A DNA stretch of 64,000 bases from Stygiobacter sp. RIFOXYC2_FULL_38_25 (lineage in GTDB: Bacteria > Bacteroidota > Ignavibacteria > Ignavibacteriales > Melioribacteraceae), in contig MHAZ01000011.1 in assembly GCA_001803165.1 (NCBI GenBank), positions 1 through 64,000 of the forward strand, written 5' to 3'. Under the pieces are notes generated by a model. The model was not told the origin of the DNA. It made no database searches and was given only the letters and a program-made list of their open reading frames with translations. The first letter of the stretch is position 1. Every line of letters begins with the position of its first letter. The position numbers were made by a program, and so were the translations under genes. Shown one piece after another: positions 29,795 to 40,569 of this stretch.

Positions 29795-31027
29795 TTATAA
29801 AGCAGTTAGCATGTGTCCGAGTTTATCCCGTTTTGTTTTAAGGTATTTCGAATTGTTTTCGTTTGGCTCCATCTCAACAGAAACACGCTCTACTATATCA
29901 AGTTCGTATCCCTTCAAGCCAATAATTTTTTTAGGATTATTTGTAATCAAACGAATTTTTGTGAGACCAAGGTCTTTCAAAATTTGCGCGCCAATTCCAT
30001 ACTCGCGAAGATCAGCCTTGAAGCCAAGTGTTTCGTTAGCCTCAACTGTATCACTTCCTTTATCTTGAAGTTCATAAGCGAGAAGTTTATTTGCCAAGCC
30101 AATTCCTCTTCCTTCTTGCCGCATGTAGAGCAGAACTCCGCGTCCTTCATTAGCTATCATTTCCATAGCTGCGGAAAGCTGTTCACCGCAATCACATCTT
30201 TTGGAGCCGAACACATCTCCCGTTAAACATTCCGAATGCACGCGAACAAGTGTTGGCGTGTCATTATCAATGTTACCCATAGTCAGCGCAAGAGGATTAT
30301 CATTTGGATCAAGAAGATTTTCGTAAAGGTGAAGTTTGAACACGCCGTAATTTGTCGGCAAGTCTATTACAGTTTTACACTTTACAAGTTTTTCTCTCTT
30401 CCGGCGGTATTCAATTAAATCAGCAATCGAAATTATTTTCAAACTAAATTTCTGGGCGAAATCAATAAGCTGCGGCAGCCTTGCCATAGTTCCATCTTCG
30501 TGAAGAATTTCGCAAAGAACTCCTGCTGGTTTTAATCCGGCTAAAGTAACAAGATCAACTGCGGCTTCTGTATGCCCCGCGCGTTTTAACACTCCACCTT
30601 TTTTAGCAATTAAAGGAAAGATATGCCCCGGTCTGGCAAAATCATTTGGCTTCGCGTGATTATCAACAATAGCTTTTATAGTAGCTGTTCTATCATGTGC
30701 GGAAACGCCGGTGGTAGTCCCATGAATGTAATCAATGGAAACTGTGAAAGGTGTTTGATGAAGTGAAGTGTTGTTTCCAACCATCAATTCAAGTTCAAGT
30801 TCTGCGGCACGCTGCTCGGTTACGGAAACACAAAGTATTCCTCTTGCTTCACGTGTAATAAAATTAATTTGCTTAGAAGTAATAAGTTCAGCAGCAGCAA
30901 TTAAGTCTCCTTCATTTTCACGGTCGGCATCATCAATAACTATTACCATCTTACCATTTCTGATATCTTCAACAGCCTCGTCAATCGTGCTCAATTTGTT
31001 TGTAAAATCTGATTGTTGTTCATTCAT
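29795..31027 (-). CDS. ribBA: bifunctional 3,4-DHBP synthase / GTP cyclohydrolase II
   Basis: [45 protein letters not shown]. Confidence 0.96.
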   Translation of the reverse strand: MNEQQSDFTNKLSTIDEAVEDIRNGKMVIVIDDADRENEGDLIAAAELITSKQINFITREARGILCVSVTEQRAAELELELMVGNNTSLHQTPFTVSIDYIHGTTTGVSAHDRTATIKAIVDNHAKPNDFARPGHIFPLIAKKGGVLKRAGHTEAAVDLVTLAGLKPAGVLCEILHEDGTMARLPQLIDFAQKFSLKIISIADLIEYRRKREKLVKCKTVIDLPTNYGVFKLHLYENLLDPNDNPLALTMGNIDNDTPTLVRVHSECLTGDVFGSKRCDCGEQLSAAMEMIANEGRGVLLYMRQEGRGIGLANKLLAYELQDKGSDTVEANETLGFKADLREYGIGAQILKDLGLTKIRLITNNPKKIIGLKGYELDIVERVSVEMEPNENNSKYLKTKRDKLGHMLTAL

Positions 31028-31028
31028 T

Positions 31029-31670
31029 TTAATAACCCAATTTGGTTAACCATTCTTCGCTTAATTCATTTTTATTTTCCGGTGTACTGCTTGTAAACTT
31101 TTCGATATACTTTGATATAACATCAATCTCGATGTTGACCTTATCGCCGGACTTTCTTGTATGAAGGTTTGTGTTTGTCCATGTATGTGGAATAATTGAG
31201 CACATAATTTTATTTGAGTTCACATCTGCAATCGTTAGGCTAATTCCGTCTATGGCAATAGAACCTTCTTTGATTAAATATTTCTCGAGAAGGTGGGGAA
31301 GTGAGAGGTACAGTAAATAATTTTCACCAGCCTTTTTAATTTCTGTAATTGTTCCTACATCGTTTACATGCCCTTGAACCAAATGCCCGCCAAGTTTTTG
31401 AGAGAGCTGCAGTGCCGGTTCAAGATTAACTTCCATTCCAATTCTTAAGTTTCCTACCGTAGTTTTCTTTATCGTTTCGCCAACGGCATCAACACAAAAT
31501 TTGCCGGAAGAGAATTTGGTTACTGTAAGGCAAACTCCGTTAACCGAAATTGAATCTCCGGTTTTAAGTGAGCGCATAATTTTACTTGCGGAAATTTCTA
31601 AATCTAATTTGCCGTTGGCTTGTCTTACAGATGATATTTTGCCTATTTCTTCAATTAGTCCGGTAAACAT
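31029..31670 (-). CDS. ribE: riboflavin synthase alpha subunit
   Basis: [29 protein letters not shown] duplicated lumazine-binding domains. Confidence 0.96.
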   Translation of the reverse strand: MFTGLIEEIGKISSVRQANGKLDLEISASKIMRSLKTGDSISVNGVCLTVTKFSSGKFCVDAVGETIKKTTVGNLRIGMEVNLEPALQLSQKLGGHLVQGHVNDVGTITEIKKAGENYLLYLSLPHLLEKYLIKEGSIAIDGISLTIADVNSNKIMCSIIPHTWTNTNLHTRKSGDKVNIEIDVISKYIEKFTSSTPENKNELSEEWLTKLGY

Positions 31671-32752
31671 TTTTCTCTCTTGTTCTTATAATGAAATAAA
31701 ATGTCTTCACCCAGGTTTGTTTTTTTTAGCAGTTCGAAATTCTCATTTTTATCAGCCGGGGCAACATCAACACCGGCTTCTAAAAATATTGGAGCCATAA
31801 GAACGAATAATTCATCATACAGTTCTTTCTCGATAAAATGAGTATAAACTTGACCGCCTCCTTCAACAAACAGAGAGTTTATTTTAAGGGAAGAGATTTT
31901 CTTTAATACTTCGGATAGATCAAGCACAGAATCTCTAAAGGGCTCAAGTTCAATTAACAAAACGCCTTTGTCTTTGAAAGCGCTCTTACGTTTTTCATCT
32001 GCAATAGTTGAGCAGAAAACAATATTTCGGTTAGTTGAATCATCGAAGATTGCGGATTTCAAATTGGCAGTAAGAGCTCCGTCAAGAATTATCCGTTTAG
32101 GATTTCTTCCAATTACATCTCTTACGGTTAACAGAGGATTATCAATGTTTACTGTGTTTGCGCCAACAAGAACCGCATCGTAAATAGAGCGTTGTTGGTG
32201 CACAAACTTTTTTGATTCGTTTCCGGTAAGCCATGTTTGTTTTCCTTTCTCGCCGGTAATTTTCCAATCACTGGAAACAGCCATCTTGAGAGTAACGTAA
32301 GGAAAACCGGTTTCCGTACTCTTAAAGAAAAACTTATTCAGCTCTCTCCCTTCTTTTTCCAGAACATTTGTTGTTACTTCTATGCCGGCTTCCCTCAGAA
32401 GTTTAATACCATTTCCATTTACTTTTGGATTAGGATCAACTGTTGAAATTACAACTCGTTTAATATTGCTGGAAATAATTAGCTGAGCGCATGGCGGGGT
32501 TTGCTTATCGGTGTGCATACATGGTTCCAAATTGCAATACAAAGTTGCGCCGGAAATATCTTGTTCAGTATTCAAAATTGCGTTTCGTTCCGCATGAAAC
32601 GAACCATACTTCTCATGGTAACCTGAAGTGAGAATCTTATCATCATTAACAATGATTGAGCCCACTAACGGATTTGGGCTAACATATCCGGCACCATTTT
32701 GAGCAAGCTCAAAACATTGCTTCATATATTTTTCATCAATTGAACTGGACAT
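31655..32752 (-). CDS. ribD: riboflavin biosynthesis deaminase/reductase
   Basis: GSFHAERNAIL, GATLYCNLEPCMHTDKQTPPCAQLII; reductase domain. Confidence 0.93.
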   Translation of the reverse strand: MSSSIDEKYMKQCFELAQNGAGYVSPNPLVGSIIVNDDKILTSGYHEKYGSFHAERNAILNTEQDISGATLYCNLEPCMHTDKQTPPCAQLIISSNIKRVVISTVDPNPKVNGNGIKLLREAGIEVTTNVLEKEGRELNKFFFKSTETGFPYVTLKMAVSSDWKITGEKGKQTWLTGNESKKFVHQQRSIYDAVLVGANTVNIDNPLLTVRDVIGRNPKRIILDGALTANLKSAIFDDSTNRNIVFCSTIADEKRKSAFKDKGVLLIELEPFRDSVLDLSEVLKKISSLKINSLFVEGGGQVYTHFIEKELYDELFVLMAPIFLEAGVDVAPADKNENFELLKKTNLGEDILFHYKNKREKCLPD

Positions 32753-32772
32753 AATTAAACCAATCAATTTGT

Positions 32773-33720
32773 TTAAGTAAGTTCAAGCATCCGCTGGATT
32801 GGAAGTCTCGCTTTTTCGGCAACGTCATCCGGTACTTTTACTTCGTAGCGTTCAAATTTGAGCGCATTGTAAAGCTGTTCCAAGTCAATCATTTTCATGT
32901 ATTCGCAAATTGCATTTTCACTCAAAGGATAAAACAATGCTTGCGGTTTTACTTTTTTCAGCCGGTGAAGTATTCCAACTTCGGTAGCAATCACGAACTC
33001 TTTTGCTTCTGATTTTTCTACGTAATTAATCATTCCATCCGTTGAAAGCATGTGAACGCCTTTGCAATCAAAATAAACTTCTGCTTTTAACATGCATGAA
33101 GAAGAACATCCGCATTCCGGATGAATTAAAAATTCAGCTTTGGGATGTTGGGTCTGAGCTAAACCAAAATCCACATCGCCAATTTTTTCGTGAACATGAC
33201 AAGCGCCTTTCCAAATTTTTAACGGTCTGTTAAGAACAGCTTGCACATATTTACCCAAATGTTTATCGGGCAGAAATAGAATCTCTTTATCATAGGGGAT
33301 TGAAGAAACTACTTTTGCTGCATTGGAAGAAGTGCAGCAATAATCACTTTCCGCTTTAATCTCCGCAGAAGTATTAACATAAGAAACAACAACCGCCTTC
33401 GGATGCCGGCTTTTCCATTCCCTTAATTGCGTTGCTGTAATTGATGACGCTAATGAACAACCCGCATCTAAGTTAGGAAGTAAAACCTTTTTTCCCGGAG
33501 CTATAATAGAAGCCGTCTCTGCCATAAAGTGCACGCCGCAGAAAACTATCAATGCCGCATCTGTTTTAGCCGCTTGCTGAGAGAGTCCCAGCGAATCACC
33601 GACGTAATCCGCAATATCTTGTATTTCCGGCGGCTGATAATTGTGAGCGAGTATCACCGCATTTTTATCAATCTTTATTTTCTTTATTTCATGGATTAGA
33701 TTGTTCATATCAGAATTCAT
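32773..33720 (-). CDS. nadA: quinolinate synthase A
   Basis: AVILAHNYQPPEIQDIADYVGDSLGLS; VHPECGCSSSCM-type Cys ligands. Confidence 0.96.
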   Translation of the reverse strand: MNSDMNNLIHEIKKIKIDKNAVILAHNYQPPEIQDIADYVGDSLGLSQQAAKTDAALIVFCGVHFMAETASIIAPGKKVLLPNLDAGCSLASSITATQLREWKSRHPKAVVVSYVNTSAEIKAESDYCCTSSNAAKVVSSIPYDKEILFLPDKHLGKYVQAVLNRPLKIWKGACHVHEKIGDVDFGLAQTQHPKAEFLIHPECGCSSSCMLKAEVYFDCKGVHMLSTDGMINYVEKSEAKEFVIATEVGILHRLKKVKPQALFYPLSENAICEYMKMIDLEQLYNALKFERYEVKVPDDVAEKARLPIQRMLELT

Positions 33721-34565
33721 TTCTTTTTTGTTTGTTGGATATACAGTGCGATATCAAGCGCCTTAACAGAATGGGTTATTGCACCGACAGAAATATAATT
33801 CACACCGGTCTTGGCGATTTGACGAATGTTCTTTAGTGTAATACCGCCTGAAGCTTCGGTTTTACATTTGCCCTTAATTACTTTAAGAGATTTTTTTATC
33901 TGGCTCGTGGTCATGTTATCCAGCATTATAATGTCAACATTTTGTATAAGCGCCTCTTCAACTTCTTGCAGATTCGTTACTTCCACTTCAATTTTCATAT
34001 TCTTAGGCTTGTTTAGCGAGGCGCGCTTCACTGCTTCCGTAATGCTTCCAGCGGCGGCGATATGATTTTCTTTAATTAATATCATATCGAATAAACCAAT
34101 GCGATGATTAACACCACCGCCGACTTTAACCGCATACTTATCTAATGCTCTATGTCCGGGAACTGTTTTTCGTGTATCAAGAAGTTTTGTATTGGTTCCC
34201 CGCAGTGCAGCAGCATATTTATTTGCCTCGCTTGCAATGCCGGACATTCTTTGGAGAAAGTTTAGAATAGTTCTTTCTGCAGTTAAAAGAGATTTGAGCG
34301 GACCATTAATTGTAGCAATTTTTTGAGAAGCTGCCACGCGGTCACCATCTTTCGATAACGCTGCAAAAGACAATTTCTTATCTATGGTTTTGCAAATTTG
34401 ATTAGCTATTTGCAACCCGCAAATAATTCCGGATTCTTTGGCAATTATGAAAGCGGTTCCAACAGAATTTTTGGGGATAATCAATTCTGAAGTTATATCA
34501 TACTTGCCAATATCTTCCTTCAGAGCTAATTGGATTAAATGTTTTACTTCGGCAGATAATTTCAT
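33717..34565 (-). CDS. nadC: nicotinate-nucleotide pyrophosphorylase (carboxylating)
   Basis: LNFLQRMSGIASEANKY, DTRKTVPGHRALDKYAVKVGGGVNHRIGLFDMILIKENH. Confidence 0.96.
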   Translation of the reverse strand: MKLSAEVKHLIQLALKEDIGKYDITSELIIPKNSVGTAFIIAKESGIICGLQIANQICKTIDKKLSFAALSKDGDRVAASQKIATINGPLKSLLTAERTILNFLQRMSGIASEANKYAAALRGTNTKLLDTRKTVPGHRALDKYAVKVGGGVNHRIGLFDMILIKENHIAAAGSITEAVKRASLNKPKNMKIEVEVTNLQEVEEALIQNVDIIMLDNMTTSQIKKSLKVIKGKCKTEASGGITLKNIRQIAKTGVNYISVGAITHSVKALDIALYIQQTKKK

Positions 34566-36139
34566 CGTTCGCGCCTAATTTTGAGTAAACGGGTATGTTT
34601 ATTAATCTGAGAAGAATTGCGTTCAAACTTTTTATTCTGATTAGGATAATCGCTGCGGATGTGGCAGCCGCGGCTTTCTTTGCGGGCAAGAGCCCCATTG
34701 GTTAGTAACAACGCAAGTTGTATCAAATTTTGTATTTGAAGCAGATAGTATTCATTGCCTGGGATAGAATATTTTTCTCTCAGCTTAGAAAGTTTCTCTT
34801 TTGCCCTTATAAGTGAAGCTGCATTTCTAATTATTCCAACATCTTCCCAAAGTATTTTTGCGATTTGATTTCTTACCTTGTGAAAAATTTTCTCATTCTT
34901 GTCCTCAATTGTTAAACTTGACTCGGGTTCTGGTTTAATCGGTGTTGTAAAAGATGAGCTCCTACTATGCTTCACACACCGTTTTGCAAAGACTAAACAC
35001 TCCAACAAAGAATTGCTTGCCAATCTATTTGCGCCATGAACTCCGGCAGAGGCGGCTTCTCCAATTGCATATAATCCGGTGATATTTGTTTCACCAAACA
35101 ATCCGGTTTTAATTCCGCCGACGGTGTAATGCGCTGCGGGTGCAACCGGAATGCCGGAAGTAATTATATCAATACCATATTTCTTTAATTCATTAAGTAG
35201 ATAAGAAAATTTTCTTCTTATAACACTTTTTTCAATTTGCGAGAGACTTAAAAAAACATTTCGGTTCTTTCCGGCACTAATGTATTGATAGATGGCTTTA
35301 CTTAATTCATCCCTCGGAGAAAGCTCTGTTAGTTCGGTATTACTGAAAATTCTTTTCCCATTATTATCAACCAGTAATGCGCCGTCACCACGCAATGCTT
35401 CGCTTAATAAAAACGGGGGGCAGCTTTTCTTGTTCAGTGCCGTAGGATGAAATTGAATGAACTCAATATTCTCAATTTCGGCTCCGGCGTTGTATGCCGC
35501 GATTATTCCATCTCCGGAAGTTGAAAGGGGATTAGTTGATTTGTGATAAATTCCGGCGAGTCCGCCCGTTGCAATTATTGTTCTATAGGTAAGTAGCCGA
35601 AAATCTTTTTGTGTTTTATAATTATAGAATAACGCGCCATGAGCATCGCGATTACGAACTAAAATTCTGAAAAGAAAAGAGTTGCCGAATAGTGTAATAT
35701 TTTCATTCTTAGTTATAAGACTTCGGAAGAATCTAACAAGTTCTTTGCCGGTCGAGCTTCCGTTAGAGTGTAAAACTCTTCTTTTTGAATGTCCCCCTTC
35801 AAGACTGATATCTAATTCGGTATTGTTTCTATCGAATTTCATTCCGAGAGAAATAATTTCCCGTACAATATTTTTGCCTTCGGCAACAAGTATTTTTACA
35901 GCTTTTTTATTGCATAGATTTTTCCCTACAGCAATTGTGTCTTTGTAATGTTGTTTAATCGAATCATCGGGCGAAATAGCGGAAGCAATACCACCTTGCG
36001 CTAAATAAGAATTGCTGATATTAAAATTCTCTTTTGATACCAAAGCTACAGTACCTTGTTCAGAGGCGTAATAAGCAGCGGCTAAACCTGCAAGACCTTG
36101 TCCTACTATCACAAAATCGAAATACTTTTTCTTGTTCAT
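34562..36139 (-). CDS. nadB: L-aspartate oxidase
   Basis: FDFVIVGQGLAGLAAAYYASEQGTVALVSK; start chosen at MNKKKYFDF so it does not overlap panD. Confidence 0.93.
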   Translation of the reverse strand: MNKKKYFDFVIVGQGLAGLAAAYYASEQGTVALVSKENFNISNSYLAQGGIASAISPDDSIKQHYKDTIAVGKNLCNKKAVKILVAEGKNIVREIISLGMKFDRNNTELDISLEGGHSKRRVLHSNGSSTGKELVRFFRSLITKNENITLFGNSFLFRILVRNRDAHGALFYNYKTQKDFRLLTYRTIIATGGLAGIYHKSTNPLSTSGDGIIAAYNAGAEIENIEFIQFHPTALNKKSCPPFLLSEALRGDGALLVDNNGKRIFSNTELTELSPRDELSKAIYQYISAGKNRNVFLSLSQIEKSVIRRKFSYLLNELKKYGIDIITSGIPVAPAAHYTVGGIKTGLFGETNITGLYAIGEAASAGVHGANRLASNSLLECLVFAKRCVKHSRSSSFTTPIKPEPESSLTIEDKNEKIFHKVRNQIAKILWEDVGIIRNAASLIRAKEKLSKLREKYSIPGNEYYLLQIQNLIQLALLLTNGALARKESRGCHIRSDYPNQNKKFERNSSQINKHTRLLKIRRER

Positions 36140-36149
36140 ACTTCTTGCG

Positions 36150-36518
36150 TTATGTATTCTTTTTCTTAGTAATCTTTTGCGAAACGGAATTTGCTGCATC
36201 TAATATTAGAACAGTCGGTTTATGTTTCTTTGACTCCGCATCATCAAACATTGAGTAACAAGCAATAATTATTTTATCTCCGGGTTGCACTAATCTGGCG
36301 GCAGCGCCGTTAAGGGTTACTTCACCTTTGACGCCGTAAATAACATAAGTAGAAAAGCGGCTGCCGTTGTTAACATTGTATATATCAACTTTTTCGAATT
36401 CTAATAAGTTAGCTTTCTTGCAAAGAGCTTTATCAATTGCTATTGAGCCTTCGTAATTCAGATCGCTGCCGGTTACAGTAGCTTTATGAATTTTTGATTT
36501 TAGCATAACTCTAAACAT
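36150..36518 (-). CDS. panD: aspartate 1-decarboxylase
   Basis: [29 protein letters not shown] pyruvoyl cleavage motif. Confidence 0.95.
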   Translation of the reverse strand: MFRVMLKSKIHKATVTGSDLNYEGSIAIDKALCKKANLLEFEKVDIYNVNNGSRFSTYVIYGVKGEVTLNGAAARLVQPGDKIIIACYSMFDDAESKKHKPTVLILDAANSVSQKITKKKNT

Positions 36519-37306
36519 TACACATCTCTTTCGGTTGGTTGGTTTAGATTATAAGCAGTGAAAAGCCCTTTGAGTACAAGCGTTGGCATGTTCAAATTAA
36601 AAAGTCCTTCATCTTCAAATAAACCTGAAAAACCTCCGGTACCAATTACAACAGGTTCTTCATCCTTAAACGCTTCTGCGATTATTCTCGCTTTGATTTC
36701 TTTTACGGTTCCAACCTGTCCGAAGAATAAACCGGACTGAATACTTTCGATAGTTGATCTACCTACGGCTGTTTCCGGTTTTTTAATTTCAACACTTGGT
36801 AATTGTGCCGCCTTCGATTCCAAAACTTCCATAGAAATGCGGATGCCCGGAAGGATAACTCCGCCTAAATAATCTTTCGTTTTATTGATAACACAAAATG
36901 TTGTAGCTGTGCCAAAATCAACGACAATAATATTTTTGTTGGGGAAGAGAGTGGTAGCGGCAATCGCGTTAGCAATTCTATCTGTACCTACTTCAAGAGG
37001 ATTGCGGTACTTTATTTTCAATCCGGTTTTAACTCCGGCTTTTAAGAAGAAGGGCTCTATTCTAAAATATTTAATGCATCCGTTTCTAATAGAATGATTT
37101 AAGTCCGGAACAACACTACAAATTGAAATTCCAGAGATGCTGTCCGGATCAACGCTATTTTCCCGTAGAACTGTTTTTAGAAACAAACCAATTTCATCGG
37201 ATGAAAATTGCTGCCTCGAGGTTTTGCGGAATTGTACTGTTAATTCACCGCCGTTAAAAACGCCGCCGTGGATTTGCGAATTACCAACATCAATGCACAA
37301 TATCAT
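36518..37306 (-). CDS. coaX: type III pantothenate kinase
   Basis: [46 protein letters not shown]. Confidence 0.95.
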   Translation of the reverse strand: MILCIDVGNSQIHGGVFNGGELTVQFRKTSRQQFSSDEIGLFLKTVLRENSVDPDSISGISICSVVPDLNHSIRNGCIKYFRIEPFFLKAGVKTGLKIKYRNPLEVGTDRIANAIAATTLFPNKNIIVVDFGTATTFCVINKTKDYLGGVILPGIRISMEVLESKAAQLPSVEIKKPETAVGRSTIESIQSGLFFGQVGTVKEIKARIIAEAFKDEEPVVIGTGGFSGLFEDEGLFNLNMPTLVLKGLFTAYNLNQPTERDV

Positions 37307-38534
37307 TATTTGCCTCCGTTATTTTCTCAATTGCTTCTGCTAAATTCAAAACGCTAATACATTTAGTTGTGCTTAGAGATTTATCATAAATGGTAAAATT
37401 AGTTTGTTCGCCAGATGAGGTTCTGCCGGAAATATCATTATGCACGACATAATCTACATTCGAGTCTGCAAACATTTTCTTAATGATATTTGGTATATCA
37501 CTTTCCGCGACTTGATTTGTAAGCTTGAAACCAATTACAATAACATTAGGGTTCTTTGATAAATTTTTAAGGGAATCAATAACCTTCACATTTTTTTTGA
37601 ACAAGATTTTAATGTTATCCGAATCTGATACTAACTTACTTTGCATCGGAAGAGGAAAAGCGTTGTTATCTTTTTCCAGGAATGTTGGGGAATAATCGCT
37701 CAACGCAGCCAGATGAATAATCGTATCGAATTGTTTCACTGCCAACAAGTTCTCAATCTTAAAGCGGTAATCTTCAAATGAAGAAAACGTTTCACTTTCA
37801 ATATTAAATTTAGTCTCAACAGAATTCTTAGCTCGTAGAGTAGTAATCATATTTCCACTAAGAAAAAGTTCTTCTGCTATTGCGACTCCCGTTTTGCCGG
37901 TACTCATATTCGAAATAAATCTCACGCCGTCAATGTCTTCAACAGTTCCGCCGTAAGTAATAAGTATTTTTTTTCTTGCAACGGATTTATTTTTAGAAGC
38001 GTATGCTTTCATCACTTCATCAAAAATCAAATCCGAATTTAACAATTTACCTTCTCCAACATCGCCGCAAGCTAAGTAGCCAACTTCGGTTGGAAGAATT
38101 GTTACGCCCCAACTTTTAAGTCTCGCTATAGATTCTTGTGTTGCAGGATGAGAATACATTTTGGAATTCATCGCGGGAGCTATTAAATAAGGCTTAGACC
38201 AATCATGAGCTAAAAACAATGAAGTGAGAAGGCTGTCGGAAATTCCGTTTGCGAATTTGTTAATCGTATTCGCAGTAGCCGGAGCTAACACTGTTACATC
38301 TGCCCATTGCACCAAATGAATATGGCTCATTACATGTGCTGGGGCGAATGAGTCTGTATAAACTGGATTACCGGAAAGTCCTTCCAGTGTTGCTGTTCCA
38401 ATAAACTTTAATGCAGATTCTGTAGCAACAACTTTTACATCGCAACCGGCTTGAACAAATTTGGAAATTAAGTAAGCAGACTTGTAAGCCGCGATTGATC
38501 CGGTAATTTTAAACAAGATATTAAATTTGGACAT
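37290..38534 (-). CDS. coaBC: phosphopantothenoylcysteine decarboxylase/synthase
   Basis: [46 protein letters not shown]. Confidence 0.95.
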   Translation of the reverse strand: MSKFNILFKITGSIAAYKSAYLISKFVQAGCDVKVVATESALKFIGTATLEGLSGNPVYTDSFAPAHVMSHIHLVQWADVTVLAPATANTINKFANGISDSLLTSLFLAHDWSKPYLIAPAMNSKMYSHPATQESIARLKSWGVTILPTEVGYLACGDVGEGKLLNSDLIFDEVMKAYASKNKSVARKKILITYGGTVEDIDGVRFISNMSTGKTGVAIAEELFLSGNMITTLRAKNSVETKFNIESETFSSFEDYRFKIENLLAVKQFDTIIHLAALSDYSPTFLEKDNNAFPLPMQSKLVSDSDNIKILFKKNVKVIDSLKNLSKNPNVIVIGFKLTNQVAESDIPNIIKKMFADSNVDYVVHNDISGRTSSGEQTNFTIYDKSLSTTKCISVLNLAEAIEKITEANNDIVH

Positions 38535-39285
38535 TGTCTATCAACCTCACTTTTCCTAAAAACACTGCTCCAAATCTGCGCCGGTACAAGTCTTCAATGT
38601 AATCTACTTGGAAGCCTAATCTCTCGAGCTGAGTTTTAGCTAAACTCGTGCTCTCAGCGTTTCTTAAAATCTTATAAAAGTTTGGAGCAATTTTTCTTTC
38701 GTCATGTGTAAGAAGTAAATTCCGGCTGCTCATTGCTAATCCATCTTTCTCACGAATAATTGCGCAAGAAACAATTTCCACATTCATAAACAAAGCTTTG
38801 CACATTCCGTCAATCAATAAATATTGTTGATAATCTTTTTCGCCGAAATATGCTTTAGTCGGCGAGACAATATTCAAAAGCTTTAGAACAATTGTTAAGA
38901 CGCCTTCAAAGTGCCCGAGACGAGAACTGCCGCAAAGTATTTTGCTTAACGAATTTTCTACTATTCTATATCTATAATCGTCGTTATATATTTCTTCATG
39001 TTTAGGAAGGAATAAAACATCCACGCCGGTTTTCTCCAATACTTGTAAATCATTCTCAATAGTTCTCGGGTAATTTTTATAATCATCTGCGTCGTTGAAC
39101 TGTGTTCGATTTACAAAAATGCTTGCAACAGTAATATCATTTTCAGAAACTGATTTTTTGAAAAGCGATTCATGCCCGGCGTGCAAAGCTCCCATTGTAG
39201 GGACAAATCCCACACTCTTCTTTTTGGAATGAAATGTGTTCGTCAGATATTTTATTTCATCAATGTTTGTTATTTGTTTAATCAT
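38521..39285 (-). CDS. panC: pantothenate synthetase
   Basis: VGFVPTMGALHAGHESL; YFGEKDYQQ; MSSRNLLLT. Confidence 0.95.
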   Translation of the reverse strand: MIKQITNIDEIKYLTNTFHSKKKSVGFVPTMGALHAGHESLFKKSVSENDITVASIFVNRTQFNDADDYKNYPRTIENDLQVLEKTGVDVLFLPKHEEIYNDDYRYRIVENSLSKILCGSSRLGHFEGVLTIVLKLLNIVSPTKAYFGEKDYQQYLLIDGMCKALFMNVEIVSCAIIREKDGLAMSSRNLLLTHDERKIAPNFYKILRNAESTSLAKTQLERLGFQVDYIEDLYRRRFGAVFLGKVRLIDNVQI

Positions 39286-40073
39286 AGAAAACTCTCGGAT
39301 GAGCTGGGAAACTCTGATTGTTTTACGTCTTCATTAAATTTGTTAAGTGCGTTTAGAATCGTTTCGTAGCCGTTAAAATATTTTCTGGCGAATTTAGGAT
39401 TGAAATCTTTGTCCATTCCAAGCAGATCTTGCAGAACTAACACTTGACCATCAGTCTTAGCACCTGCGCCAATTCCAATTGTAGGTATTTCTAACTTTTT
39501 CGTTATCAAGCCAGCTAACTCTTCTGGAATAAGCTCGAGCACAATTGAAAAACAGCCGGCTTCTTGCAGTTCTATCGAATGTTGAATTAGCAACTCCGCT
39601 TCTTTGCTTTCTTTGCCTTGTACTTTGTAACCACCAAGATGATAGATAGATTGAGGTGTGAGTCCCAAATGCCCCATGATTGGAATACCCGCTTCAGTAA
39701 TTTTTTTGATTGTTTCTAAATTGCCGGTGGCGCCTTCAATTTTAACAGCATGAGCGCCGCATTTCATCAACTTATCAATTGAAGTAAAAGTATTCTCAAT
39801 TCCTTTCTTATGTTCAAGAAATGGTAGATCGGCAATTATCAGTTTGTTATTCAGTCCACGTTTAACCGCACTAACATGGTAACACATCATATCAAGGTTG
39901 GCAAAGACTGTGTTTTCAAAACCATGCATCACCATTGCAGAACTATCGCCGACAAGTAGGGCATCAATGTCGCTGTCATTCACAATTTTAGCGGAAGTAT
40001 AATCATAACAAGTTACAACAGATATCTTCTTCTGTGCTGATTTGTATTTATGAAACTCATGGATAGATTTCAT
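39282..40073 (-). CDS. panB: 3-methyl-2-oxobutanoate hydroxymethyltransferase
   Basis: VVTCYDYTSAKIVNDSDIDALLVGDSSAMVMHG; start at ATG 40073 preceded by GGGAGATATTT. Confidence 0.95.
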   Translation of the reverse strand: MKSIHEFHKYKSAQKKISVVTCYDYTSAKIVNDSDIDALLVGDSSAMVMHGFENTVFANLDMMCYHVSAVKRGLNNKLIIADLPFLEHKKGIENTFTSIDKLMKCGAHAVKIEGATGNLETIKKITEAGIPIMGHLGLTPQSIYHLGGYKVQGKESKEAELLIQHSIELQEAGCFSIVLELIPEELAGLITKKLEIPTIGIGAGAKTDGQVLVLQDLLGMDKDFNPKFARKYFNGYETILNALNKFNEDVKQSEFPSSSESFL

Positions 40074-40506
40074 AAATATCTCCCGGAGCCAAAATGTTTT
40101 AAACCGTAAATTTGAGAAACGGGAGAGTAACAAAAAGAATGTAAGCTAAACCGGAAGTTTTGGTATGCCGAAAAGAAATAACGGATGAAGTTTTTCATGT
40201 TAAAGGTACCTGTCATAAAGATCAAGTCCATGCATCAATTTAGTTTTCAGAAAGTAACCGTCTGCTAATGCAGATCGATTCTCTAATTACAAATCAAAAA
40301 TAGGAATATTTTACAAACTTTAAAAAGCTCTTTTACTTAATTGATAGTAGCCAAGTTAAAAAATCTATGTTAAAACCGTTTTCACTCCAAGTTATTTATT
40401 ATAAAGGCAATTCTTGCAATCTAAGAGGCTCATTCAATGCAATTATCACTTCACACAACCACAGTTTTGGAGAGCATTAATTTTTTTTGTCAAAAGAATT
40501 CATATT

Positions 40507-40540
40507 ATCAAGTGGAAAGTTTAGTTTCTTTCCACTTGAT
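40507..40540. repeat. perfect 13-bp inverted repeat upstream of tex
   Basis: ATCAAGTGGAAAG-tttagttt-CTTTCCACTTGAT. Confidence 0.85.
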
Positions 40541-40569
40541 TTGCACTTCCAAAATTTTCCCGGAGAGTT

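Noticed and set aside
29250-40569. FMN or other riboswitch before the cofactor block
   Set aside because: I looked for the FMN-riboswitch type core before rib genes and in the 40074-40569 gap and did not recognise one; not a formal covariance search.
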